Part shown: positions 32,280 through 44,129 of the stretch, piece by piece
Numbering within the stretch: the first letter of the stretch is position 1
Layout: every line of letters begins with the position of its first letter
NCBI RefSeq assembly: GCF_016086655.4
Contig: NC_052137.2
Coordinates: forward strand, 41,459,806 to 41,523,805
DNA: 64,000 bases
Direction of reading: 5' to 3'
Source of the DNA: Lepeophtheirus salmonis
Taxonomy: Eukaryota > Arthropoda > Copepoda > Siphonostomatoida > Caligidae
Notes under the pieces: generated by a model
Database searches by the model: none
Seen by the model: only the letters and a program-made list of their open reading frames with translations
Told to the model about the DNA's origin: nothing
Position numbers and translations under genes: made by a program

Positions 32280-35200
32280 TTCACCTACAACGGAAGATCG
32301 GTCGATCCCTTCCTCAGGAGTAATTTATCACTTTCTTTGGTAACCTTCAACATCCACAGTCCGCTTCTGACACATCCATTATCTGAATTCCGATTTCCCG
32401 AGTCTTTACTCTTGTCATCCATCTCGACGAGAAATTGCAAAGACTCAAGCAAAGGTACTTGCCTAACGAATCTTATGATAACCGCGTCTGACAATGAATG
32501 TTTTATCGTGACGGTCTTGGATACTGTTGTCGATTTCTACGATTTTTCCAATTCTCCATTGATTTTTCTCTAGGGTGTTTGGGTTAAGCAGAACAACATC
32601 CCCTTGTTGGATATTTTTTTGGAAAGTTGATTGTTTGACTCACTTTGAAGGGATACTTAATTCTTGTAAGTATTCCTTTTGCCATATAGACTAAAACAAA
32701 TTCAATATCCGTTTTCTAGTGATCCACATGTCAGAACACAGAACACTTTTCATCACATTAGCTGAAGGTGTGTTAATGGCGTTGAGATTTCTGCCATACT
32801 GTAGCATGTTCGGAGACATACTTTGTTTCCCGTATAGATGCTTTCCTTCTAGGCGATCATTTATGGCTCCAATTAATTCAGAAATAACCGTTTAGAGCTC
32901 TTTAATTGGTAATTTATTCTTCGGAATAAGCACTTTTAATTGCTTTTTGAAGATAGGCACCATAAGTTCTGGGACTCCATTAGTCCAAGGGGCCTCAGGG
33001 TTACTAAATTTCCATGCAATATATTCTCCTGAATAATTCTCCTATTGAACTTTCTTAAAGTCCGGATTTTTAAGGGTTTGTAGTTGCTTATTTTCGGCTA
33101 TAAAATGACGAGCATCCTCTGAGTAGATAATTGACGGTTTGCCATATTGGCTAACAATTCTTCTGAGAGTCTGTAAAAAACTCTCGTGTGCAACAAGATT
33201 CAATTATCTCGACGTGGATAGCTATGGTATGAAGGCACGTAAATAAAGACATCCATACTTCGAACGTTAGTGGATGAGGACAAGGATTGACATATGCTTC
33301 ATCACACAGATGTTAACAATGTAATGTACCCAGATAGTCGATTCCTACATTTTGCCATGTACTTGGATTATCCATTGTTATAGTAGGTATAGGAGCCATT
33401 CTTAGGGACTGTACATATCGACACCTAGAAACTTTGCATAACTTCCTAACTAAAGATTTGACATATCCATAATTACCTATGAACCAATACGGAGCTTTAA
33501 GCGTATTGAATGTTTGATTCTATGAGCAACGGAAGAGACGTTGATGTGTATCAAGTACGAGTATCTCTGCCAAAGTTCCCTTACGTATAATGATAGGGTT
33601 AGTAGTGTCAAAAGCAATAGTGGACACGTGTAATCGGCTCTGAAGTCTAATGACTTCTGGTTCTTTGTCGTAAAAAGCAGGAAAATCCCTGAGTGGTGAT
33701 CGCGGGACAATCTTACGTTTTGCAGACTCAGAGCAGTTTTCTTAAGGGTTTTTATTTCGTTGATAAGCCTGGTTAATTGAAAGAACTTCTGCCCCATCTG
33801 ATTCTGCCCTAGATACGTTTAGGGATTGAATAGGCTCTTTACAGGCTCATCCCCCTATTTGCATAAACACTTTTTTAATTATAGATAACTTAGAACATCG
33901 TCGAATAAGTTCATCTATAATCGAACCAGATCGGGCTTGTGCTATATAAAACATCACTTTATGACTTTCAGAGGCCATAGCCCTGATCTGATTAAAATAT
34001 ATCGCCAGATCAGATCCATTAGTCTTAGATTTATTATCAGGGACTTCAGTTGGCCGTGGCTGTTTTGGCCATTTATCACGGCATTCCAAGAGAAAACATT
34101 GGGTCGTGTTTCCAAAACTGTATTCTGTCAGTAAGATCATTCACATGGCACCCTCAACTATTCAAATTTGCTGGATTGTGGACTCCTAGACAAAACCTTA
34201 CTTGGGCACCGAGGAGATTGGCAAGTACTTTGCAAACTCTACGTTCTTCCCATGGTTTACAACATCCTTTACCCTTGGTATCCGTAGTAGATTTAATAAG
34301 GAGTCCATAAATATGACTGTGTTATGGGGATAGAACATTGGATTACGTGCAATCTGAATATAATTTGCCATAGTCACAGCCATAGTTAGAGCAACAAGTT
34401 CTACTTTAGCAATCGTCAACATATTTTCAACCTTGATGTTTCCCCGTTATAACGTGGGAAACTGAGATCTTTCATCAAAGGGATCTGTTCAACATATTTG
34501 GTAAAGCCCTTAACGGCCTCTTTAGCAGCTTTGGTATCTTTAGACTTAAGGTTTTCGTCCCACTTGCACTTGTCTTCCCTTAATAAAGGAAGAATCAGTT
34601 TAAATTGCAAGATATATGGTGAGACATAACATTGTGTATCAAAGACTTAACTAGCACAAACACAATCAGGATTTAATTCTTCAAATTTGCTTGCAAGATA
34701 AAACATAAATTCATCTGTAAATATACATACAAAGAATTTCTGGATGTGAAGATGCTATTTTATGGCCATAAAATCCTCCACTTTCCAGAATTTTTAATAG
34801 CTATAAAGTAGTTTGGATAGTTTCTTCCGGTGTATCTTGGGGGAATGTGTATATCGTCCATGTAGGTCCTTTTATCTCTAACTTCTGAAGCTATTGGGTA
34901 TATCTTTGATACCCCATAAATATATGGGGCTGAAACTAGGCCAAGTACAACAACCTTGAACCTCGTCAACCGGGGTTGATCTTCGGGTCTTTCCCAAATA
35001 AAACGGAACATATCTTTATCAAGAGGCTTGGCAAGATTTATCAATAAGAACATTTTTTTAATGTCAACAGTTACAAAATACTTATTGCATTCAACCTTTC
35101 GAATAAGTTCCATTATTTGGCGAAGCATATTCTGACCTGGCATTAGTAGCTTATGAAAAGATTTAGTTTTATCTCTGACATCAGGAAATGATGCATTTAA

Positions 35201-36230
35201 AACTATCCTACATTTTGTAGAGTCCTTGTCAAGACAAAAGACAGGTCTTGATGTCAGGACGTAGCTGGGATGTTTTGTAATTCTTTCATTAGAAGGAACT
35301 TCCTCAGTATAATCCAGATAAAGAAACTATTGATAAGCCTCTTCAACTAAGGTCATATGTTCAGGTTTGACCTTTTTGTGAACTCGATGCATAACAGCAA
35401 TGGCTCTACTTTACTTATCAGATATAACTCTACCATTAGGATCACTATCAATCCATGGCATTTTTATGAACCACTCACCCCTAGATGTATCGAAGACAGC
35501 ATATGCAGATCAGTTTGGAGCTCCAATGAGGTAAGCTCTGCAGTAATTGGTTCTTACGGATTTATACACACATTCTCCCACTTCCAAAACTTAGTTAAGT
35601 TAAACTCGAAAGAACGATAAATAGTATCAGGATCAAAGTCTTTATCACTTTTTAATTTGAGTAATAATTCCAGAATACAAAGAAGCCTTATTATCAATGG
35701 TAATTCGTTCTGTAATATCATCTGTTCCAATAAGGTCTCCCTCTAAAGATAGTCAACTTAGCAACAGGGAATATCATGTCAGTTTCTCCTGAAGGTAGCA
35801 AAGTCATCTTTTGTTCCTGAAGCATTATTGCGGGATAATAAGTTTATGAAAGAAGAATTGGAAAATCTCTAGTACGTGTACTAGGTAACCCTTCTGCAAA
35901 CTTAATGTCTTTAATGTAATCACATATCTTACGATTAAATTGAATTGGATCTATGGACCAATTTGTTCACAAGTAACAGCTACAATGAGTGCAGTACAAG
36001 TAAAATTCTTAAAGTTTGCTAATTCAAAAACAACTTGCTTTTCTTTATATGAATTTATTGCTCCCCCTGCAAGAGCAATATCGATATTGATATTATCTCC
36101 TTTTAATCTTAGAGATTTTGCTGTAGCAGATTCAATCATTGATAGGTTTGCTCCGGAATCAAGTAAAATTCGAACTTTACATGATTTCCCATTTGGGTCA
36201 ATCCCCGTCAACTGTACACACCCTCACGGC
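32280..36230 (-). pseudogene. BEL/Pao retrotransposon relic (protease-RT-RNase H-integrase-C-terminal domain)
   Basis: In minus-strand order, the frame 36211-35951 is an aspartic protease with VRILLDSGANLSMIESATAK. RT follows from about 35300 (TSRPVFCLDKDSTKCRIVLN) through the frame 35143-34760 with VTVDIKKMFLLINLAKPLDK and the catalytic box TYMDDIH. RNase H/connection is seen at 34610-34200 (KLILPLLREDKCKWDENL; AKVELVALTMA). Integrase shows NPIIIRKGTLAEILVLDTHQ near 33600, TWQNVGIDYLGTLHC near 33340, PEAPWTNGVPELMVPIFKKQ near 32980 and LIGAINDRLEG near 32850. The last domain has QQGDVVLLNPNTLEKNQWRI near 32600, typical of the BEL domain after integrase. Frameshifts and stops are common. Gag is not found upstream, so the 5' part is missing. 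Confidence 0.87.
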
Positions 36231-36289
36231 ATGACCATCCCCGATATCGATGATTTTTGGTGAGTTGGCTTTCTATATGAAATAGAAGA

Positions 36290-37250
36290 GTGTGTGAAAT
36301 ATTAGGCTTCTGTGACTCGCTTGGGCCGCTCGAAGTATGGCCTGATACGTTAGACCTGTGCTGTTTAGAAGACCATAATTCCGTGCATAGTGGCTCGATT
36401 TTAACAAAAGTTACGTCAAAAGGTGCACAAGAACATAAACTTTAACATATAGTACATCATAATCTTATTTTAATCAAAAATAAAAGTTTGAGGCTCTGGT
36501 GCACCCTTCAAAATGGCGCCCCTGCCACCAGCAAAACTGATTTTATTTTAATTTTCGTAGAACATTTATCAATATATGTTTTCCAGGATATCCAAAATTC
36601 ATTGTGGGACCTTAATGGGATCACTTCCAACAGGAGCATTATTTAGAGTATGTAGAGCTGCTTTTACAGCATATTGGTATTATTGTTCTATATTAAAACT
36701 CGTATAATATATAATATAGATACTTTCTGTTGATTAACAAGATAAAATAGGATTCTTATTTAATATATAATATGATTGAAAATTTATATATTTTATAAAA
36801 TAACACTATGATAGTGCTAAAGTAAATAAGTTATAAAACACATGTAAATGTAGTACAATTTTCGCTAGGGAGTTATAATTGTAATCCCTTATTTGATTTA
36901 AATAAGAATTAAGAGTCGACGTGAAAGTATTAATTCAAATCTAATGAACCGTCATGACAGCTAAGCTACTCCCCTTCAACACATGTGTGTTTTGTGAGAA
37001 TCTGTTTTTCTTTCCAAGCAGTCGGTACGATACATTGATTTGAACATTCTAGCACTAGTGACGCCATAGACCATGAGTGGTTGCATGTTTTGTCAAAATC
37101 CGCATATTTTATCCAACAGTTGGTTAAAATACATCAAATTGAATATTCTAGGAAGCTCGATTACATGATGGTCTAACCTTGTATTTCTATTAACCTTGGA
37201 TAACGACATGTGCTGTAGTTTTATATACTGGCTTTATTAAAATCCTTTTT
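36290..37250. other. Intergenic DNA with one exon-like patch
   Basis: After a TTTTCCAG acceptor-like string at about 36580, the next bases encode GYPKFIVGPLMGSLPTGALF in one frame for some 40 codons. No donor site or homology supports it. The rest is AT-rich. Confidence 0.2.
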
Positions 37251-37261
37251 ATGTTATATTT

Positions 37262-37990
37262 TATTTCTTATTTAATATGTATATTTCTACCAGCATAAAC
37301 CTCAAAAGTCACACTTGGTAGAAATTTGAAGAAAAAAAAAAAAAAAAAAAATCTAACCAAATACATAAGATTTTGTACAACTACAAAAAATTACAAGTGC
37401 GATCCCGCTCATTTTTTGTGGTACACTTAAGTTAATTTGGCTTCTTTATACTTGTCTGAAAGTCTGTCGGTCTGTATGAATATCTCAATGCTTATAAATA
37501 TGACAAAAAGTCACTGGGTACACTGTATAGAGTGCTTATTTTTCAATTATATTCAGGTAAATATGAAATACTAATACATCCTTACCTACAATAGTAGATC
37601 CTATATTGGGAATTGAGGAATTCAACAACAGTAAACAAATAGCTTAGATGGTAAAAACTATTCCTCAAATTCCTCCTTCATTGTTACGATTTCTATATCA
37701 TTGATAACGCCAGGTCGTAGCTTTTCAAAGTTTGGATGTACTAAATCTTCCTTATCTTATATTTTTCCCCCGATTGTAAATCTAGATTTCCTCCCGCGTA
37801 AACCTACAAAAGGAACATGCGGTAAATAATTTGCAAAATATTTTTATGCAAATACAAAAGATTTTGTACAGCTCAAAAAATAACAGTCATTTTTTCAGCA
37901 AACTTAACTTAATTTGGTTTTTGAATGCCTGTTTGTCTGTATTTATGACAAAAAGTAACGGGGTACACTGTAAATAGTGCTCCATGATGT
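37262..37990 (+). repeat. Two copies of a ~250-300-bp dispersed repeat
   Basis: The copy at about 37280-37560 and the copy at about 37790-37990 share, in order: GTAAACCTC or GTAAACCTAC; AAGATTTTGTACA(A/G)CT; TTTTTTGTGG or TTTTTTCAGC; TTAA(C/G)TTAATTTGG; a GTCTGT-rich patch; GACAAAAAGTCACTGGGTAC or GACAAAAAGTAACGGGGTAC; and AGTGCT. They lie about 500 bp apart in the same direction and are non-coding. A 27-base A run interrupts the first copy near 37324-37350. Confidence 0.65.
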
Positions 37991-38394
37991 ATATCATAAA
38001 TATATTTTGATATAAGAAATATAAATGTTGAAGGCGTATGCATATAGCATCAAACGTGTATAAAGGGTGTACTATATATTGGGCACCCTGTTACAAATTA
38101 CGTAAATATTTTTAATATCTAGTTAATATGTAGTTGTATTTCATAATTCAAATGCGTCTATGCTAATATTTGAATTAAATATAAACACTGGTATGTTAAA
38201 ATAATTTTATTTATTTATTTTTAGTTAGAGCTCCTTCAGACTTAAGTACTCATTAGTCATCCCAACATTTTATTTTTTTTTCCTCAAAACTCTTACTAAT
38301 AATTTTTCATTAATTAGGATAGGAGGGAATGATTAGAGATGGAATTTGTATGAGAGCATAGAATAGGTATGTTACAAAAGAGGGAGTGCTCTAA

Positions 38395-38812
38395 TCTTTT
38401 TTCTCCCCCACATATTAAGTTGCTACAACAGCTGATCGATGGCGCATAAAACGCCATAAATTTGTACATCTTTTAAATCCTAAATTTGATTACTTTTTCT
38501 TAAAGGCATTACAAACGATTTAAACAAATAATGTTCTAGAGGGTTTTAAATATATTGGCATTGCAAAAATTCATGAAAAAGTTGCCATATACGGCTTCAT
38601 TTAATAACTTAAAATGACCTTGAATTGGCTTCGACGTTTTGAAAGGAGGCCTTTTCAAATGCATTTTTTGACTTTTTTCAGACTTTGCAACATACCTACG
38701 CAGAGGAAATGGCCGGAGCGAGACATATACTATTACTGAATTTAAACCATTGTTAAAATCAGCGGCGTTTTATATGATTTTTGGGGGGAGAAAATGAATT
38801 ATTGTTAAATGC
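38395..38812. repeat. Possible small inverted-repeat element (MITE candidate)
   Basis: TTTTTTCTCCCCCACATATT near 38399 and GGGGGGAGAAAATGAATTAT near 38785 form an imperfect inverted pair. Both are followed inward by an AAAACGCC-type word (near 38450 and 38765). The ~400-bp interior is non-coding. Flanking target duplication is not clear. Confidence 0.3.
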
Positions 38813-39476
38813 AGGAGAACCTTCTACATTTACAATATAATTAGTGTAGGGAAAATATTATAATTACACCTAAATTTATGTAAATTTATTTTATTATACA
38901 TTTTTAAATCAATTTACACCAAAGATAGGGGATAATGTTTCTTTAAGAGAGAGATGTTAACATGCCCACAATTGATTAAATAATGAACTAAAAAACAAGA
39001 AAGAGCACACGCATCTTTTTTTTTTCTTTTCTAATTGCTATAATTAGAATTTTCTTTACATAGATCCCTCCTCTAGTATAAGTTTATTGAGTAGTTACGT
39101 CCGAGTGTGCTCATGAAAAACAGAGCGTAATACTGATGATGTCTTGATGAGTTATCTTCTATAGACAAAAAAATAAAATTTTGTCCTATGGACGACTCCT
39201 AATTACTTGGGGCAATTCAGGATTCTACGGATAGTATGCTTACATATATGGACATAATATGTTTGTAATAAGACTATTGAATAACAAAAAAATGCCACTG
39301 AAATGAAATATGTTAAATATACGAACTGAAATCATATTAAAATCATGGTAATATTTTACACCTTCAATAGTTTTTACATCAAAACAATGAGTAGTAGTTA
39401 AAACAGAAGTTGTTGCTGATAATTGATCCTCTCCTCGAAGCATAACCCGAAAGACCCATATATTGAATATTAAAGG

Positions 39477-40908
39477 ATACTTGCCGAATACATATTTTAC
39501 TAAAGGAAATCAACGCTAAAAACAAGCGTGTGCATTTTACAAGAACTACGTGCTATTCATTTTCTTATTAGTAATTACTCATCTAATTTATATCTATATT
39601 CCTTAATCCTAAATGTATACCTATTCTATTAATTAATTATCTTCATTATCTATTCACTGCTAATAACCCACAATTTTTTTTCGGATTAATTGAATACTAC
39701 TTAATAATATTTATTGTACCTATTCAGAGTTATACATAATAAGTCTATTAATATAATACTATAATAGCATTATTTAGTTATTTTCTCCAACGACTAATAT
39801 CTTCAGCTAGGACAAATGTATATTTTTGTTTTTAGAGTTTATATATCTGTTAAGTCTTCTTTTATTTTGTGATGATTTTTTATTATTATACTGTCATTTG
39901 GCTATCTTCTAATCTCTGATAATGTAGTATTGCATTGAAAAAGATCCTTATGAATTTGTACAAATAGTGAATGAAGTGCTGCCCAATATTGACATCAACG
40001 ACACTGATAAAAATGTCAAGGAGTCGTCTTTTACATATCAGGATATGTGTAGCAAGGTCCATTATATAAGTCACAAATGCCAATAATGTTATAAACTACT
40101 ACCACTATTTCATTTATCCAATGATTTGCGCAAGTTGATAGAGTTCAACCATTTCCAGGAAATTTGATAAAATATAAATTGATTATTTTTACCTTCTAAT
40201 ATAATTTATTTATCTTGAGTCTTCACTATAAAACTTTGTATGAAAATTATGAACGATGATGAAACAAAAAAAATTCTCTTTAGTCAGTCAAATGACTTAT
40301 ATTCAAATATATATATTTACATATAAGTCGAATTTAAAAGCAAACAGAGTTCAGTTCCATATTAAAAATTATATGTGATGATGATCATTCTTTTGAGATA
40401 TATCAAATAAAAGTTCAATGTTATGAGTCTATCGTAAACGGAGCTGTTCACAAGTAATTTTTACGACTATTAGTAGAATCTTAATTATTGAGAGATAAGA
40501 GAGTAATGTCTCAAAAGTAAAGTTGCAAGATTTTGGATACATGAGTTAGTGAGTTTCAAGCCTTGAGTCTTATTAAAATCTGAACCTTGTCGATCTGACG
40601 ACGAATTCTAGACGAGTTACAAGTCTTTCATATTGAGTCCTGGTCAAATCTGAAATTTCTTTTTTGTAGTCCAAATCGAGTCCTCCTGGAGTTCGAAGTC
40701 CCAATTTAATAAAAATTTAACTACAACCTATGTTGGAGTCTACAATTCTGATTAGTGAGTTATAATTATTATTAACTGATGACCAAATAAACCGAATAAT
40801 ATTTTTTCACTTCTATGTATTGAATGTAACTAAAGAAAACAGCATGTACTTTTAATTCCTTTTGTGCACCATTCAAATCCTGAAGTAAAAGATGTCTTTG
40901 ATACTTGC
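39477..40908 (+). mobile_element. Internally deleted P-type transposon with perfect 8-bp target duplication
   Basis: ATACTTGC flanks the element on both sides (39477-39484 and 40901-40908), exactly the 8 bp that P elements duplicate. Between them, the left end CGAATACATATTTTACTAAA pairs imperfectly with the reverse complement of the right end CAAAGACATCTTTTACTTCA over about 31 bp. Head (to about 39575) and tail (from about 40440) resemble those of the P element at 21187-24771. Of the transposase only a piece matching the C-terminal region survives: DPYEFVQIVNEVLPNIDIND near 39950-40010 against DPDQFAQIVNQAFLNIDIND in the larger copy. The element is 1416 bp, non-autonomous, and a cross-mobilised type. 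Confidence 0.88.
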
Positions 40909-41099
40909 TAAGGTATTTCCCTTTCTTTTGCCACTACTCCATCGCTAATCCTATTCGAATTTGGAGTATATCCCCTATGCTGCTTTAAAGGGGTTAACCA
41001 CATGATTTATACAACACTATCAATTAATAAATAGGAGTCGTGTTGAATAATATAAAAGAAAGAAATAATTATTAAAGTAATGTACCTGTAGAAAATGAA

Positions 41100-41273
41100 T
41101 AAACAAAATTAAAAAAATTTAAGGTTATTCTGCGAATTGTGGATTCTGAAGGTCAATTATGTGGACCATAAATTGGGCGTAATTTGTGAAAAACAACTTT
41201 CACAGAACGCTGATTTTCATAGTACAATTGAACAACTTGTACGCGTTGTTGTTGCGTATATCTTTCCATGAAG
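41100..41273 (-). pseudogene. Mariner transposase N-terminal fragment
   Basis: From ATG at 41273 on the minus strand, MERYTQQQRVQVVQLYYENQ and SVKVVFHKLRPIYGPHN match the N-terminal helix-turn-helix of a mariner-type transposase. A TGA follows, after which PSESTIRRI continues the match, so the stop is a lesion in what was an Arg codon context. The catalytic domain is absent. A GC-rich patch (GGGGCGCGCGAG) upstream near 41320 is probably the element's leader. Confidence 0.6.
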
Positions 41274-42026
41274 AGTTGTAAAACAATACAGAGTAAAAAT
41301 GACGTATGAATTTGAGAGAACTCGCGCGCCCCTGTAAAAAAATCCCTACTAGAAAAAACCGCTCGTTTTGAATCACCCTTTACTAGCAGGCTCCATATTC
41401 TGTAGTCTATGGACATGTATTGTGAGCTTTGAACTCAGAAAAATCTACTGTGTAATATCTCAATCATTTCTAAAATATAATATTTTCGTCAAAAAACAAA
41501 TATTCAGATCCGATATGGTAAATTCTCAATACAATAATACCTTTAGATACGAGTGCTCCAACGTACAAATGTTATTTTCTATTTTTTGTTTTTTTTTCAA
41601 ATATACGTGAATCATTCATTTTCCGTATTTTAAAGAAACACGTCACGTTGACTTAGTGACATAAACTGAATGTATTTCAAAGGTCTTTTTAAATCATTAT
41701 TTAATTATAAAGATTATGGTTATTATCATAACAAAGTCGCACCCCGGATATTTAGAATCGTGTATAATTATTTTTTGTTTGAAATTGTATTTTGATGTTT
41801 TTTGGTATTTTCCCAAAATGGGAACGTCGAGACGTTCAAGGTATAAAGAATAGTCAAATTCAAACATAACTTTATTTTTACTCCTGATTAGCAAATAATA
41901 CAACTGACATATATAAATAACTGTTTACACATAATATTTGATAACTAGTTAACAAAAAAAAAATTATAATATATTTCCATTTACAATAATCACATTATTT
42001 GGTAAAAACATCCATTTCTACTATCT

Positions 42027-43797
42027 TTACTTCTGGTCACGATATTTAGGACTGCATATTTTGTGATGTTTTTTTACATATTTTGTGCAATTCAGTCTTG
42101 TATTTCTTTGGCAGATCACGCATCTACCTTTTTTACATTCTACTAGGAAATGGTTGCCTCCATCATATATTACGGCCACGCTAGGTGGAGCAGTTGGTCC
42201 TCCTTGGGCCTTTCTGATATTTTCTGACTTGACTAATACTCTTGCAATTTCTCTCCTAAATTGCAAATGAGATGTGTTTGTTTTGTTCACATGTTTATAG
42301 AATCTGTAAGCAGCAACAATCGATAGGTTTATTACATGTGCAAACAAATTCCATCACCATTTTTTTGATCGAAGCCGTGGTCGATATGAAGCAAGAAGTC
42401 TATCACAGATGTCTACGCCTCCCATTTCTTGATTATATATTTTTATCCGATACGGTTAATCAACTGTTTTCTTGTGCTCATGTTTAACTCTTCCTTCAAC
42501 TTTTTGTATGGGAAACACTCCATAATAGTTGCTTGCAACAGTAACTGGACAGTTATCGTTCCATTTGACGCAAACAACAGTTCGATCTGACCGAAAATCA
42601 TATGTTCCCCTTGGTTTCCTTTTGCATTCTTTCTTTGATAATAGTGGACAGTGACCAGTTCCATTATCTCTTACAGTACCACATGCCCTAATATTTTCTT
42701 TTGCAAGATTGGTAAGAATCTGGAGACTCGTAATGAAATTGTCAAAGAAGACAACATGTTGATTTTTTTTTGAAAACGGAGTCAACATATTTTTCACAAC
42801 ATGCGATCCTAAAGGAGTTTTTCGGCTAGAATCTTGTCCACAGTAAATATCAAAGTTGTAAGAAAATCCATCAGAGCTTCAGAGCATCCACAGTTTGTAT
42901 CCAAACCTGACAGGTTTACTTTTTGTTATTGCATAGCATTGTGAAAACTGCGGTACGGAACCATAGATTCATCAATGCTCAATTGTTCATGAAATACTCC
43001 AAATTGCTTACAATTATTTCTTAACATTTCAAATAGAGGGATAATTTTTGCTTCTTTCAAATGGGCCAGATTCTCATTGTCAGAAATATGTAGATATTTT
43101 TTTATAATACAGATACGATCTCTGCTCATTTCGAGAAAATAGGTGCTTCCATGTCATCTGCAGTGCTCCAATAATCTTTTTCTGACGGAAGACAGTGATA
43201 TCCGCTAATAATCAATATACCTAAAAACTTTCTCATTTCGCTATCATCTACTGAGAATGTCGGTACATTCTTGTATCTTTGTCTATAAAGATGTGTTTGT
43301 TTCACAATTAGTGATATCATATCATCTGTGAAAAATAATGAAAATATGTCATGAATTGGGTAATGTTCACCAAAAAATATTCTTTCATTTTTTCTCCATC
43401 TTTTAAAAAATTGTATTCGTAACATCATCATCTCCATTTTCTGCATTGTTTTCCTCTTCTGAATCTTCTCCATGTATCTCAACCTCACCAGCAATTTCAT
43501 CAGGCATGTAATCGTTATCAAGAATATTATCATCTCTCTCTCATCACTCATCACTGTCGTTACCTGAATGTTAGTATACACATTACTATTTACTATGGTA
43601 ATTTTGGTCTCAAATGTAATTATAATCTAAGATAACAATTTCAAAGTAATTATGTAAAAAATATCCTTACATTGGTCCGCTTGCTCAGGAGGAAGCACAA
43701 CTATATGCAACTCATCACCAGCATTCTCTTCAATTAAATCTCTTGCTGTTGTTAAAAATCGTAATTTCGATTTTCCATAAAAAGATTTGGTGTCCAT
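42027..43797 (-). pseudogene. piggyBac transposase relic, nearly full length
   Basis: From ATG 43797 (minus), MDTKSFYGKSKLRFLTTARD leads to a GT donor at about 43671 and an AG acceptor near 43565, suggesting a ~100-bp intron. An acidic segment follows (EDSEEENNAENGDDDVTN), as in piggyBac N-termini. The body contains FSVDDSEMRKFLGILIISGY, DYWSTADD, RICIIKKYLHISDNENLA, EQLSIDESMVPYRSF (first catalytic Asp), HVVFFDNFITSLQILTNLA (second), and QEMGGVDICDRLLASYRPR (third). The C-terminal Cys-rich end has CKKGRCVICQRNTRLNCTK. About half a dozen frameshifts or stops break it. piggyBac enzymes cut and paste at TTAA. TTAA sites exist at 41949 and 43957, but I cannot confirm inverted ends. Confidence 0.88.
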
Positions 43798-44129
43798 TAC
43801 TGACTGATGTTGTCTCTATGGGGTCATTTACTACACTAACAACTCTAATTGCTGCAAGCCAATGAAAGTATTTCTATTGACTTCTATTAACTGAAAATGT
43901 TTGTAAGTATTTATCTATATTCTCGTCTTTACGAAAAATGTATAAAGTAAAGTTTAGTTAACTATTTTTATTCTTGGATATAAATTAATTATGTCAGATG
44001 TTAAGATTAATCTATTGGAGTCTTCTGATATTGGGTTTAGTTTGTAAGCTCTGTAACCTGTCTTTAAGTAGCAGACGAGCTTCTTAATCACGCTAAGACT
44101 CATTTTGAATGCAAAAGATTTTAACCTAA

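Noticed and set aside
41940..43965. piggyBac boundaries at the TTAA sites near 41949 and 43957
   Set aside because: The bases inside these sites do not form the expected inverted CCC..GGG-type ends, so I did not call element limits.
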